Assembly (NCBI RefSeq): GCF_047308265.1
Contig: NZ_JBKQWY010000002.1
Location: 248,001-312,000 of the forward strand
Direction: 5' to 3'
DNA: 64,000 nucleotides
Origin: Maricaulis sp047308265
Lineage (GTDB): Bacteria > Pseudomonadota > Alphaproteobacteria > Caulobacterales > Maricaulaceae
This document shows, one piece after another, positions 1-7,531 of the stretch. The position numbers and the translations under genes are program-made. Under the pieces are notes generated by a model, which saw nothing but the letters and a program-made list of their open reading frames with translations, was not told where the DNA came from and made no database searches. Every line of letters starts with the position of its first letter. Position 1 is the first letter of the stretch.

Positions 1-2
1 GC

Positions 3-1505
3 CATGTGATCGCCGTGATCGGTGATGGCTCGATGTCGGCGGGCATGGCCTACGAGGCCATGAATAATGCCGGGCATCTCAAATCACGACTGATTGTCAT
101 CCTGAATGATAATGACATGTCGATCGCACCTCCCGTGGGGGCGATGAGTCACTATTTCGCGCGACTGGTCTCCAGCCCGGGCTATCGCCACCTGCGCAAG
201 CTGGGCAAGGGTGTGGCCAAGGCGATCAAGCTGGAAGGCCCGGCCCGCAAGGCCGACGAATACATGCGTGGCATGGTGATGGGCGGAACGCTGTTTGAAG
301 AAATGGGCTTTCGCTATGTGGGTCCAATCGATGGTCATGATCTCGACCAGCTGGTTCCGGTTCTGGCCAATGTTCGCGATGGTGAGGAAGGACCGGTCCT
401 CATCCACTGCGTCACCCAGAAGGGCAAGGGATATGCGCCCGCTGAACAGGCGGCCGACAAGTATCACGGCGTGGCCAAGTTTGATGTGGTGACCGGCAAG
501 CAGCAAAAGTCCAAGGGCGGTCCTCCGGCCTATACCAAGGTGTTTGCCCAGCAATTGATCCGCGAGGCCGAGGCCGATGACCGGGTGTGTGCTGTGACGG
601 CTGCCATGCCGGGGGGCACCGGCCTTGACCTGTTTGGCCAGGCCTTTCCGGATCGAAGCTTTGATGTGGGCATTGCCGAGCAGCACGCTGTGACCTTTGC
701 GGCCGGTCTTGCGGCCGATGGTATGAAACCCTATGCGGCGATTTATTCCACCTTCCTGCAGCGCGGGTATGACCAGGTCGTGCACGATGTGGCGATCCAG
801 AAACTGCCGGTTCGGTTCGCGATCGACCGGGCCGGGCTCGTGGGTGCGGATGGATGTACCCATGCGGGCAGTTTTGATCTCGGATTCCTCGGACAATTGC
901 CCGGCATGGTCATCATGGCGCCGTCGGACGAGGCCGAACTGGTGAATATGGTCGCCACGGCCAATCAGATTGATGATGCACCATCCGCCTTCCGCTATCC
1001 GCGTGGCGGTGGCGTGGGTGTGGAGATCCCAGATGTCGCCCAGCCCGTGCCGATCGGCAAGGGGCGGATTGTGCGTGAGGGGTCAGCCATAGCCATTCTG
1101 TCGCTGGGGACCCGGCTCCATGAAGCGCTCAAGGCGGCCGACATGCTGGGCGCCCAGGGTCTGTCGACCACCGTGGCTGATGCCCGCTTTGCCAAACCGC
1201 TCGATGAAGATCTGATCCTGCGCCTGGCGCGGGAACACGAAGTCTTGCTGACGGTCGAGGAAGGAGCCGAGGGTGGTTTCGGCGCTTTTGTCCTGCATCG
1301 GCTGGCCGAGCGCGGTGCACTGGATGGCGGCCTGAAAATCAGGACGCTGACCTTGCCGGATGTGTTCCAGGACCAGGATACGCCGTTCAACATGTATGAA
1401 ACGGCGGGCCTCAACGCCCGGCACATTGCGGCCAAGGCGCTGGAATGTCTGGGCCGGGCAGAGGCCGCGGCCCAGATCATCGCGGCTGAGGCCTCAGGGG
1501 GCTAA
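3..1505 (+). CDS. dxs: 1-deoxy-D-xylulose-5-phosphate synthase, 5'-truncated by window edge
   Basis: Thiamine-diphosphate enzyme that condenses pyruvate and glyceraldehyde 3-phosphate to DXP, the entry step of the MEP isoprenoid pathway; DXP also feeds thiamine and pyridoxal synthesis. The fragment opens just before the GDGSMSAGMAYEAMNN cofactor-binding motif. It continues through the central transketolase domain (from about fragment residue 180; DRAGLVGADGCTHAG is typical) and a C-terminal transketolase domain. About 500 residues are present of a usual 620-640, so roughly the first 130 lie outside the window. The frame is open to the left edge and ends with TAA. A minus-strand detoxification operon follows convergently 3 bp away. 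Identification is very secure. Confidence 0.97.
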   Translation, partial: HVIAVIGDGSMSAGMAYEAMNNAGHLKSRLIVILNDNDMSIAPPVGAMSHYFARLVSSPGYRHLRKLGKGVAKAIKLEGPARKADEYMRGMVMGGTLFEEMGFRYVGPIDGHDLDQLVPVLANVRDGEEGPVLIHCVTQKGKGYAPAEQAADKYHGVAKFDVVTGKQQKSKGGPPAYTKVFAQQLIREAEADDRVCAVTAAMPGGTGLDLFGQAFPDRSFDVGIAEQHAVTFAAGLAADGMKPYAAIYSTFLQRGYDQVVHDVAIQKLPVRFAIDRAGLVGADGCTHAGSFDLGFLGQLPGMVIMAPSDEAELVNMVATANQIDDAPSAFRYPRGGGVGVEIPDVAQPVPIGKGRIVREGSAIAILSLGTRLHEALKAADMLGAQGLSTTVADARFAKPLDEDLILRLAREHEVLLTVEEGAEGGFGAFVLHRLAERGALDGGLKIRTLTLPDVFQDQDTPFNMYETAGLNARHIAAKALECLGRAEAAAQIIAAEASGG

Positions 1506-1508
1506 GGA

Positions 1509-1925
1509 TCACACCACGCCCAGAATGCGCAGGGCGAGGGCGAGCTGGGCCAAAAATCCGATAAAGAACGCGATCGTGCGCAGGAGCGGTATGCCCAGCG
1601 CGTAGATCACGGCATGGGCGATGCGGGCACCCAGATAAGCCGTGACGGCGAAATGGGTCAGCGCATTGCCCAGGCCTAGAAGGCTGACCGTGATCGCCAG
1701 TGGGGCAAACACCACCAGGTTTTCAACGGCATTGCGGTGCGCGTGAGCGAGGCGATGCGCCCAGGCATGGCGTGGGGCGATGTCGGGCTCAGGATTTTTC
1801 AACGCCTTCCACCATCCCATTTCGACAAGGCGATTGAGGATGATGGGAATCCAGATCAGGGCGGTGAACAGCGTCACCGCGGTGAGGGCGAACAGTTCGG
1901 GGGTCAGGTCCAGGGGGAGGGTCAT
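1509..1925 (-). CDS. MAPEG family membrane protein
   Basis: A 138-residue protein with about four hydrophobic segments. It matches the MAPEG fold (membrane-associated proteins in eicosanoid and glutathione metabolism), including the HRNAVENLVVFAPLA stretch typical of bacterial members, at residues 63-77. Some MAPEG proteins are membrane glutathione transferases; the substrate here is unknown. It is the last gene of a minus-strand run MarR regulator, glutathione S-transferase, YdcZ-like exporter, MAPEG. Co-occurrence with a soluble GST supports a glutathione-linked detoxification role, which is inference. It ends 3 bp from the convergent dxs stop. Confidence 0.85.
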   Translation of the reverse strand: MTLPLDLTPELFALTAVTLFTALIWIPIILNRLVEMGWWKALKNPEPDIAPRHAWAHRLAHAHRNAVENLVVFAPLAITVSLLGLGNALTHFAVTAYLGARIAHAVIYALGIPLLRTIAFFIGFLAQLALALRILGVV

Positions 1926-1933
1926 CGGGTCTC

Positions 1934-2389
1934 CTAGGTGGGAATGAGGGGTTTGCGGGCCAGAAAAACACCCAGCGCCATCAGGGCGAGGCCCAGGGCG
2001 CGACGTACGCCGACCGGGCTTTGGGGCGCGCCGAACAATCCGAAATGATCGATCGCTGCAGCGGTGAAGAGCTGGGCCAGCAGGACCAGGAAGATGGCAT
2101 TGCCGATGCCGATCTTGGGTCCGGCCCAGGTGATGGACAGGGCGTAGAGCGTGACCAGGAGGCCAGCGAGATAATAGAGAGGCGGTGCCTGGAGCAGCGT
2201 GTCCCGCGAGGGAAATCCGATGGCAATCATTGGCGGAATCGTGGCTAGCCCGCCGACCAGGAAGACAATCCCCGTTGCCAGGGCCGGATTGCCCAGGCGT
2301 ATCGCCAGCTGGGCATTCATCGAGGCCATGAGCGGAATACCGGTTCCGGCGATCAGCATCAGGCCATAGAGGGGGAGTTGGGCATTCAT
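1934..2389 (-). CDS. DMT-superfamily transporter, YdcZ/DUF606 type
   Basis: A 151-residue, five-segment membrane protein resembling the half-size YdcZ (DUF606) branch of the drug/metabolite transporter superfamily. Seen features are an opening hydrophobic helix followed by MASMNAQLAIRLGNPALATG, the conserved Asn/Gly-rich start of this family, and a central AGPKIGIGNAIFLVLLAQL helix. Such proteins probably work as dimers; the cargo is unknown. Its ATG overlaps the stop of the upstream GST gene by 4 bp (ATGA), so the two are probably translationally coupled. Context suggests export of a conjugate or toxicant, which is inference. Confidence 0.8.
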   Translation of the reverse strand: MNAQLPLYGLMLIAGTGIPLMASMNAQLAIRLGNPALATGIVFLVGGLATIPPMIAIGFPSRDTLLQAPPLYYLAGLLVTLYALSITWAGPKIGIGNAIFLVLLAQLFTAAAIDHFGLFGAPQSPVGVRRALGLALMALGVFLARKPLIPT

Positions 2390-3012
2390 GTCAGAGCTGT
2401 CCCGGTTTCAGGATGGGTCCGGGTTAGCGCGTCATGACCGGCAAGGCTGGCGAACCAGGCCTCCAGCTTGGGATGACCCTCCCGCCAGTCGATCAGATCG
2501 GAGATCCGTAGATCGGCATAATCGGGGAGACAGGCGATTGAGAGCGCATCAATGCAGGGATAGGGCGACAGGGTGTCCATTTCCGCCTCGATGGCATCGA
2601 GCCCAGCGCGGACCCCACGCATGCGTCGATCCTGCCAGCCGGGCGCTTGTTGTGCATTCTCGCGACGACGTTCGAACATGATGCCGACGATTGCCGTCAT
2701 GATCCCGTCGGCGAGGGCCTGGCGACGCATCACGGTTCGGTAGTGGCTGTCTCCATAGGCCGGGAGCAGGCCGGTCTTGGGGGAGCGGGCCGCGATATAG
2801 TCAATGATCACCGCGCTATCGTAGAGAATGCCCTCATCCTCGGTGACCAGGACGGGGACCTGACCCAGCGGATTATGGGCTCGGATGACGGTTTCGCCAG
2901 CGTCGAGAGGGTGGTGGGCCAGGACGTCGACCTGGTCTTCCAGACCGGCCTGGATCAATGCGGTTCTGACCTTGCGGGCAAAGGGCGAGGCCGGGGAGCA
3001 GATGAGTTTCAT
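2386..3012 (-). CDS. glutathione S-transferase family protein
   Basis: A 208-residue soluble protein with the GST layout. The N-terminal thioredoxin-like domain (residues 1-80) contains SPASPFARKVR at the glutathione site and the VPVL cis-proline motif followed by an ES-like segment (YDSAVIIDYI). An all-helical C-terminal domain follows. It would conjugate or exchange glutathione on electrophiles in the cytoplasm; the class is not assignable by eye. It lies second in the MarR-GST-YdcZ-MAPEG operon, 35 bp downstream of the regulator and overlapping the transporter gene by 4 bp. The ribosome-binding site is weak (GGTGAAAAC). Confidence 0.9.
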   Translation of the reverse strand: MKLICSPASPFARKVRTALIQAGLEDQVDVLAHHPLDAGETVIRAHNPLGQVPVLVTEDEGILYDSAVIIDYIAARSPKTGLLPAYGDSHYRTVMRRQALADGIMTAIVGIMFERRRENAQQAPGWQDRRMRGVRAGLDAIEAEMDTLSPYPCIDALSIACLPDYADLRISDLIDWREGHPKLEAWFASLAGHDALTRTHPETGTALT

Positions 3013-3047
3013 GTTTTCACCGTTGTATGAGCAACTAACTGGGCAAA

Positions 3048-3461
3048 TTAAATCTGGTCATTGATGGTTCGGGCCTGTTGGACAAAGCCTTTCAGCGTGT
3101 TCTCGCCAACGGTATCGGTCATCTGGTCGTACAGACGCTGACCGGTGGCATTGAGCGCATCATGGATCTGGCGGGCGGCCGCCGTGCCGTGAATAGCGTT
3201 TTCGCGCGCATTGCCCGCGACAGGTTTGCGTTCGATCAGGCCCTTGCCTTCCAATCCGCTGAGGAGGCGCGTCACAGTGGACTTCTCCAGCTGGAGGCCA
3301 CGCGCAATGGCCTGCTGGGACTGGCCCGGTTCATTGAGGACCAGTCGCAGCATATAGCCCTGGGCGGGGGTCAGCCCGAATTCGGCAAAGGCGTGCTCCC
3401 AGCGCGCATTGAGCGAGCGGGCCAGGGCCTGGATGTTGAAAAAGATGCAGCGTTCAAACAT
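3048..3461 (-). CDS. MarR-family transcriptional regulator
   Basis: A 137-residue winged-helix repressor-type protein. Visible features are an N-terminal dimerisation helix, the helix-turn-helix and wing around residues 50-90 (QAIARGLQLEKSTVTRLLSGLEGKGLIERK is the recognition-helix region), and a C-terminal dimerisation helix. MarR proteins usually repress their own operon and release DNA on binding a small phenolic or lipophilic ligand. It leads the minus-strand operon with GST, exporter and MAPEG genes. No good Shine-Dalgarno precedes the ATG, so the message may be leaderless or nearly so. A 10-bp palindrome lies about 10 bp upstream of the start. Confidence 0.9.
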   Translation of the reverse strand: MFERCIFFNIQALARSLNARWEHAFAEFGLTPAQGYMLRLVLNEPGQSQQAIARGLQLEKSTVTRLLSGLEGKGLIERKPVAGNARENAIHGTAAARQIHDALNATGQRLYDQMTDTVGENTLKGFVQQARTINDQI

Positions 3462-3471
3462 ACAGACAGTT

Positions 3472-3481
3472 TTGTATACAA
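3472..3481. promoter_or_regulatory. palindrome TTGTATACAA, candidate MarR operator
   Basis: A perfect 10-bp palindrome sits 10 bp upstream of the MarR ATG, in the region between that gene and the divergent DUF1348 gene. A looser second dyad (GTTG...CAAC) follows within 15 bp. MarR regulators commonly bind AT-rich palindromes overlapping their own promoter. The assignment is inference from position and symmetry. Confidence 0.45.
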
Positions 3482-3607
3482 CAGTTGTTGATGCAACATA
3501 AATCTGACCTCGCGTGTCTGTGACCGGGTGAACCGGTGAGGGCGTCTTGTGGAGAGGTGTTCACCAACCCATCTGCGCCTCATTCCCAACGCCCAAAGGA
3601 GACCCTC

Positions 3608-4075
3608 ATGGCGCAACGTCCACCCCTGCCCCCCTTCACCCGAGACGAGGCGGAGACCAAGGTTCGTCTGGCCGAAAATGCCTGGAACAGCCGCGATCCG
3701 CAGGCCGTGTCACTGGCCTATACGCCTGACAGTCAATGGCGCAATCGCGACGAGTTTTTCACCGGCCGCGATGCCATTGTCGACTTCCTCAGCCGCAAAT
3801 GGGGTCACGAAACCGAGTATCGGCTGATCAAGGAGTTATGGGCCCATGACGCAAACCGGATCGCGGTGCGATTTGTCTACGAGAGCCAGGACGACGCGGG
3901 ACGCTGGTTCCGCTCGCACGGGAATGAGCAATGGCAATTTGATTCCAACGGTCTGATGGAACGCCGCGAAGCTTCGATCAATGATGTTGAGATCTCGCCA
4001 GACGCGCGCAAATTCCTGTGGCCGCTGGGACCGCGACCGGATGACCATCCCGGACTGAGCGAGCTGGGACTTTAG
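3608..4075 (+). CDS. DUF1348 / nuclear transport factor 2-like (SnoaL-type) protein
   Basis: A 155-residue cytoplasmic protein of the DUF1348 family (NTF2-like cone fold). The family pattern is clear: LAENAWNSRDPQAVSLAYT near residue 25, then WRNRDEF and FLSRKWGHETEYRLIKELW, and a tail ending DHPGLSELGL. The true start is the ATG at 3608, preceded by AAGGAG with a 7-bp gap; an upstream in-frame extension lacks this. It is divergent from the MarR operon and shares its control region, so it may belong to the same detoxification response. No enzymatic activity is established for the family to my knowledge. Confidence 0.85.
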   Translation: MAQRPPLPPFTRDEAETKVRLAENAWNSRDPQAVSLAYTPDSQWRNRDEFFTGRDAIVDFLSRKWGHETEYRLIKELWAHDANRIAVRFVYESQDDAGRWFRSHGNEQWQFDSNGLMERREASINDVEISPDARKFLWPLGPRPDDHPGLSELGL

Positions 4076-4127
4076 GCCAGCGCACGACGGATTTGATTTT
4101 TCCCGCGTGTCACGCGATTGAGGGCGC

Positions 4128-4859
4128 ATGACACGTGCGGACAAGTTTCTCGTCGATGCCGGCTATTTCGAAACCCGGGCCCGGGCCCAGGCGGCCATCG
4201 CGGCCGGTCGGGTGAGCGTCAATGGCGTGGCTCTGAGCAAGGCCTCGCAGAAAATCCCGCCCGGTGCGCAGATCGACGCGCGTGAGGCCTATCCCTATGT
4301 CTCCCGCGCGGCGCTGAAACTCGTGGAGGGACTGGATGTGTTCGGTGTGGACCCGACGGGGTGTCTGGCTCTGGATGTCGGGTCATCGACCGGCGGGTTC
4401 ACCGAGGTTTTACTGGAGCGTGGCGCGCGGCATGTGATCGCGGTGGATGTGGGCCGCGATCAGTTGCACGCGCGTTTGCGCGATGACACCCGCGTGACCA
4501 GTCTCGAATCAACGGATGCGCGTCATCTGACGGCGGATCTCCTGGGCCAGGCCCCAGAGATTATAGTGTGTGATGCGAGCTTTATCAGTTTGACGAAAGT
4601 TATTCAGCGGCCGTTGGAACTGGCAGCAGACAGGGCGGATCTGATCGCTCTCATCAAACCCCAGTTCGAGGTCGGCAAGGCCGGGCTGGGCAAGGGCGGG
4701 CTGGTGAAAAGCCAGGTGGAGGCCGATCGGGCGATCGCTGAGGTGCGTGCCGCGCTGGACGGATTGTTCGAGTTTTCAGTGCTGGGCATGTGCGACAGTC
4801 CCATACGGGGGGGTGATGGGAATGAAGAATACCTGATCCATGCCCGCAAGCGTTTATAG
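4128..4859 (+). CDS. tlyA: TlyA-family rRNA 2'-O-methyltransferase (hemolysin A homologue)
   Basis: A 243-residue protein with an N-terminal S4 RNA-binding domain (residues 1-60; RADKFLVDAGYFETRARAQ) and an FtsJ/RrmJ-like Rossmann methyltransferase domain with the AdoMet motif LDVGSSTGGFTE at about 83-94. Characterised TlyA proteins 2'-O-methylate 16S and/or 23S rRNA and confer capreomycin sensitivity; the old hemolysin name is historical. The gene commonly sits next to dxs in alphaproteobacteria, but here a five-gene detoxification segment lies between them. The start follows GAGGGC. A hairpin lies just after the stop. Confidence 0.93.
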   Translation: MTRADKFLVDAGYFETRARAQAAIAAGRVSVNGVALSKASQKIPPGAQIDAREAYPYVSRAALKLVEGLDVFGVDPTGCLALDVGSSTGGFTEVLLERGARHVIAVDVGRDQLHARLRDDTRVTSLESTDARHLTADLLGQAPEIIVCDASFISLTKVIQRPLELAADRADLIALIKPQFEVGKAGLGKGGLVKSQVEADRAIAEVRAALDGLFEFSVLGMCDSPIRGGDGNEEYLIHARKRL

Positions 4860-4870
4860 AAAACACGAAA

Positions 4871-4900
4871 TGACGGGACGATCATCGGATCGCCCCGTCA
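4871..4900 (+). terminator. hairpin after tlyA
   Basis: An interrupted inverted repeat, TGACGGG-a-CGATC against GATCG-c-CCCGTCA, begins 11 bp after the tlyA stop and lies between the convergent tlyA and glycine-zipper genes. No clear T-run follows on the plus strand, so intrinsic termination is only plausible. Confidence 0.5.
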
Positions 4901-4991
4901 GTCACCGGCTCCTTGTGCGGACTATACGAGCCGGTTGGACTTCCGGCCTCGCCGGGCCGGTTCGCTAGGTGTCAAAGCCGGGCAGGCTCGC

Positions 4992-5738
4992 TCAATACGT
5001 GTCGGCCGGGCGCCAGATGCCGTCTGTACCCTGGCACATATAAACCTGTGTGGAGGTCGGTTGGCCGTAGGCATTGGCTGTCTGGGTCGCGGTCCACTGG
5101 CACCGACCCGTGGAATAATTCGCAGACTGGGATCCGGCCTGATAAACACGGGCTTCGTTTTGCGGACCGCCCGCAAGCGAGGGTTCGGAATAGACCTGGC
5201 CACTGGAATAACCATCATCATACCCGGCATAACGCGGATCATATCCGGCCTGATTATAGCCCTGGTCATAACCGCCCTGGTCGTAATAGCCCTGCTGCTG
5301 ATAACGAGAATTGGCGTATGGATCGCAGTCCTCGCCACCGGCAATCCCGGCTCCGATCAGCGCGCCGACACCGGCACCGGCAATCGTACCCACTTCTTCG
5401 GCATTGCCCCGATCGCGGTGATAGTAGGAATCGTGGCGGTGATGACGGCGGTGGTGACGGTCATACCGTCCGCGACGCTCATATCGGCCATGGCGGTCAT
5501 AACGACGGTGATCGCGATAATCGGGATAGCGGTCATTATTGCTGTCATCGGCGATCTCATTGCCGATCACGGCGCCGATAATGCCTCCGATCAGCGCGCC
5601 TGCGACCTGACGTTCGGTGCGCTGCTGCTCGCAGGTGGTATAGGACTGGGACTGGGCCTGGGCTGCCATTGGAGCCAGCAGGGTCAGGCTTGTGCCCGCC
5701 AGAGCGGTCAGAGCCAGAGTACGGGACAGGGTTTTCAT
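4992..5738 (-). CDS. secreted glycine-zipper (17 kDa surface antigen-like) protein
   Basis: A 248-residue protein with an N-terminal signal peptide (cleavage after about residue 29, ...AAQAQS). Two glycine-zipper segments with GxxxG spacing follow: VAGALIGGIIGAVIGNEIAD near residues 46-65 and VGTIAGAGVGALIGAGIAGG near 117-136. They are separated by an Arg/Asp/Tyr/His-rich linker. The C-terminal part is Tyr/Gln/Gly-rich (QQGYYDQGGYDQ), then a Cys-containing end. Glycine-zipper proteins of the Rickettsia 17 kDa antigen/OmpA-like 2TM group associate with the outer membrane; exact function is unknown. An 18-bp element upstream is shared with the next glycine-zipper gene. Confidence 0.7.
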   Translation of the reverse strand: MKTLSRTLALTALAGTSLTLLAPMAAQAQSQSYTTCEQQRTERQVAGALIGGIIGAVIGNEIADDSNNDRYPDYRDHRRYDRHGRYERRGRYDRHHRRHHRHDSYYHRDRGNAEEVGTIAGAGVGALIGAGIAGGEDCDPYANSRYQQQGYYDQGGYDQGYNQAGYDPRYAGYDDGYSSGQVYSEPSLAGGPQNEARVYQAGSQSANYSTGRCQWTATQTANAYGQPTSTQVYMCQGTDGIWRPADTY

Positions 5739-5831
5739 CGGTCAGCCTCCTTGGCAGGGCGCGCCGGCATGTTGAACGCCGTGAGTTCCAAACGCCAATG
5801 TTTCAATCTGTGTGCCAACCTAGCCGGTGGT

Positions 5832-5849
5832 CGATGAGCCCAACATGAA
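5832..5849 (-). promoter_or_regulatory. shared upstream element, copy 1
   Basis: On the minus strand this reads TTCATGTTGGGCTCATCG, starting 111 bp upstream of the first glycine-zipper gene. An identical 18-mer lies 99 bp upstream of the second glycine-zipper gene. The first 11 bases recur 104 bp upstream of the small secreted peptide gene. A CTAGGTT sequence 9-11 bp after the element could be part of the promoter. The regulator is unknown. Confidence 0.6.
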
Positions 5850-5955
5850 TGTGTGGCTCATGCAGGTGACAGTCCTGTCAGACAAGGCGGAATTTGGGTT
5901 CACATCAGGCCGTCCATGCGATGGATCGTGCGCCGTCGTTCGGCGCAAAAGGAAA

Positions 5956-5982
5956 GGCCGGGCATTGCGAGAATGCCCGGCC
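5956..5982 (-). terminator. intrinsic terminator after second glycine-zipper gene
   Basis: An 11-bp stem GGCCGGGCATT pairs with AATGCCCGGCC around a 5-nt loop. On the minus strand it is followed by TTTCCTTTTG, and it lies just downstream of the minus-strand stop at 6008. Confidence 0.75.
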
Positions 5983-6007
5983 CGGTTCATGCCCCAGCAT
6001 GAATGAC

Positions 6008-7375
6008 CTAGTATTGGTGCTGTGCGACCTGCCAGTCACCATAGGCGTCGCGGCACATGCGCACCGGCTGGTGATGGAAGCGGCCGTCCGGCATGTAAAT
6101 TTCCGCATCGCCGTAACGGCAATAGGATCCGCTATAGTTATAGCTTTCGCGGATATAGATCACGCCGCGCACACCGGAATGCGGATTGCCCCAGTAATAG
6201 GGATTGCCGTGTTCGAAGGCATAATTCACCGCGTATTGATACTGGGCCCGGTCACAATCATCGAGATGACCGATGGAATTGCCCAGGAGCGCACCAAATC
6301 CGGCACCCAGCAGAATGCCCACGCCAACATCATCATCATGGGCAGCCGCGCCGCCGATAATGGCGCCGAGGATCGCGCCCACGGCCGTCGCCGAGCCATT
6401 GTCATTATAGCGGCACAGACCGTCATAATAGCCAAAGCTGCGGGTGTGATAATGGCGGCTGTAATAATGGTCGTGATAGCGCCAGCGCGAATGATGACCG
6501 TAATGGCCATAGCGCGGGGTATGCCGCCAGCCATGGTTCAGGTGCGACACCCAGCGGATATGCTGACGATGCCGGTGGCTGTCGTAATAGAAGTGACGAC
6601 GGCGCTCGGCCCGGTCCCAGCGGTGACGGCTGTGGTGGACGCGCGGAGTGTAGGTATAGCGCGGGCGCGGATCATAATGGCCCGAACGGTGATGCCCGCG
6701 ATTATTGTGGCGATACTGCGGGTTGCGATCATGGCCGCGATAATTGCGGCGATCATCATCGCGGTCCCGATAATCCCGGTCGCGGCGATCATGGCGCCGG
6801 TCATCATCGCGATCCCGATAATCCCGGTCGCGGCGATCATGGCGCCGGTCATCGCGGCGATCACGCGGATCCGTGTTGTAGCGATATCCCGCCTGACGAT
6901 ACCCGTCGCGATCTCGAACATCGCGATCACGGCGATCTCCATCCCGAAAATCGTGTCGCGGACGCGGGTTCGGTTGAACCTGCGGCTGAGGGCGGCGCGG
7001 TGCGGCATGGGGATCACGCCCCTGATGGCGGGCTTCGGTGCGCGGCGGCGTGGTGCGAGGGGCCTGGGTTCTGGGGGGCTGGGTTCTGGGAGCGTGTGTG
7101 CGTGGCGGATCCTGGCGACGCGGCTCGACACGGGGCGGATCCTGTCGGCGCGGTTCGGCACGGCGCGGTTCGGCGCGGCGCGGCTCCTGGCGGCGTTGTT
7201 CGGTCCGGCGGGCGTCGTGGCGTCCGTCCTGACGACGGAATGTTTCATTGCGCTCGCTAGGAGCCTGTCTGAATTCCTGGCTTCGATCCCGCTGCATGGC
7301 CTCGGCCACGGAAACCGGTGTGAGTGCCAGAAGAGAGACCGCCAGGCTCGCGAATGCGTACCCCTTGATCTTCAT
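6008..7375 (-). CDS. secreted Arg/Asp/His-rich glycine-zipper protein with internal repeats
   Basis: A 455-residue protein. The start at 7375 (MKIKGYAFASLAVSLLAL) has GGAGGA 7 bp upstream and opens a signal peptide ending near VAEA. Regions in order: a Pro/Arg/Glu-rich segment of PRR(A/Q/V) repeats (about residues 40-120), an Arg/Asp region with two 16-residue tandem repeats (RDRDDDRRHDRRDRDY type), and a His/Arg/Tyr-rich region. A glycine zipper (AVGAILGAIIGGAAAH ... GILLGAGFGALLGNSIG) at about 345-385 precedes a Cys-containing C-terminal domain. The composition suggests a highly charged periplasmic or surface protein anchored by the zipper; function is unknown. A long opposite-strand reading frame here is a compositional shadow. 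Confidence 0.65.
   Translation of the reverse strand: MKIKGYAFASLAVSLLALTPVSVAEAMQRDRSQEFRQAPSERNETFRRQDGRHDARRTEQRRQEPRRAEPRRAEPRRQDPPRVEPRRQDPPRTHAPRTQPPRTQAPRTTPPRTEARHQGRDPHAAPRRPQPQVQPNPRPRHDFRDGDRRDRDVRDRDGYRQAGYRYNTDPRDRRDDRRHDRRDRDYRDRDDDRRHDRRDRDYRDRDDDRRNYRGHDRNPQYRHNNRGHHRSGHYDPRPRYTYTPRVHHSRHRWDRAERRRHFYYDSHRHRQHIRWVSHLNHGWRHTPRYGHYGHHSRWRYHDHYYSRHYHTRSFGYYDGLCRYNDNGSATAVGAILGAIIGGAAAHDDDVGVGILLGAGFGALLGNSIGHLDDCDRAQYQYAVNYAFEHGNPYYWGNPHSGVRGVIYIRESYNYSGSYCRYGDAEIYMPDGRFHHQPVRMCRDAYGDWQVAQHQY
6754..6849. repeat. 48-bp tandem repeat, two copies plus partial third
   Basis: Two adjacent 48-bp units (beginning CATCATCGCG and ending GCGCCGGT) differ at a single base, and the start of a third follows. 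They lie inside the Arg-rich glycine-zipper gene, keep its frame and encode a 16-residue Arg/Asp repeat. This is a recent in-frame duplication, not a CRISPR. Confidence 0.9.
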
Positions 7376-7456
7376 GGAAATGTCCTCCGTTCTCATGGCT
7401 GGCCCGGTCCGCACACGGATAATCAGCCTACATCGGGGAACAGGTTAGACATCGGG

Positions 7457-7474
7457 CGATGAGCCCAACATGAA
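7457..7474 (-). promoter_or_regulatory. shared upstream element, copy 2
   Basis: This is identical over 18 bp to the element upstream of the first glycine-zipper gene (minus-strand TTCATGTTGGGCTCATCG). It begins 99 bp upstream of the ATG at 7375. CTAACCT occurs about 10 bp downstream of it, at nearly the same spacing as CTAGGTT in copy 1. Confidence 0.6.
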
Positions 7475-7531
7475 CGGAATTTTCATTATTCGACACAGAG
7501 GGAAGCGCGGGCGCCGTCAGGGTTGCGGCCG

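Noticed and set aside
84..896. 270-codon minus-strand frame inside dxs
   Set aside because: dxs is certain and continuous on the plus strand.
4913..5837. 222- and 300-codon plus-strand frames opposite the first glycine-zipper gene
   Set aside because: Both are shadows. The minus strand has a signal peptide, two glycine zippers and a clean start.
5894..7462. 522-codon open frame on the plus strand opposite the Arg-rich glycine-zipper gene
   Set aside because: It is a GC-composition shadow. The product is a monotonous Ala/Ile/Val/Met series, while the minus strand has a signal peptide, glycine zipper and good ribosome-binding site.
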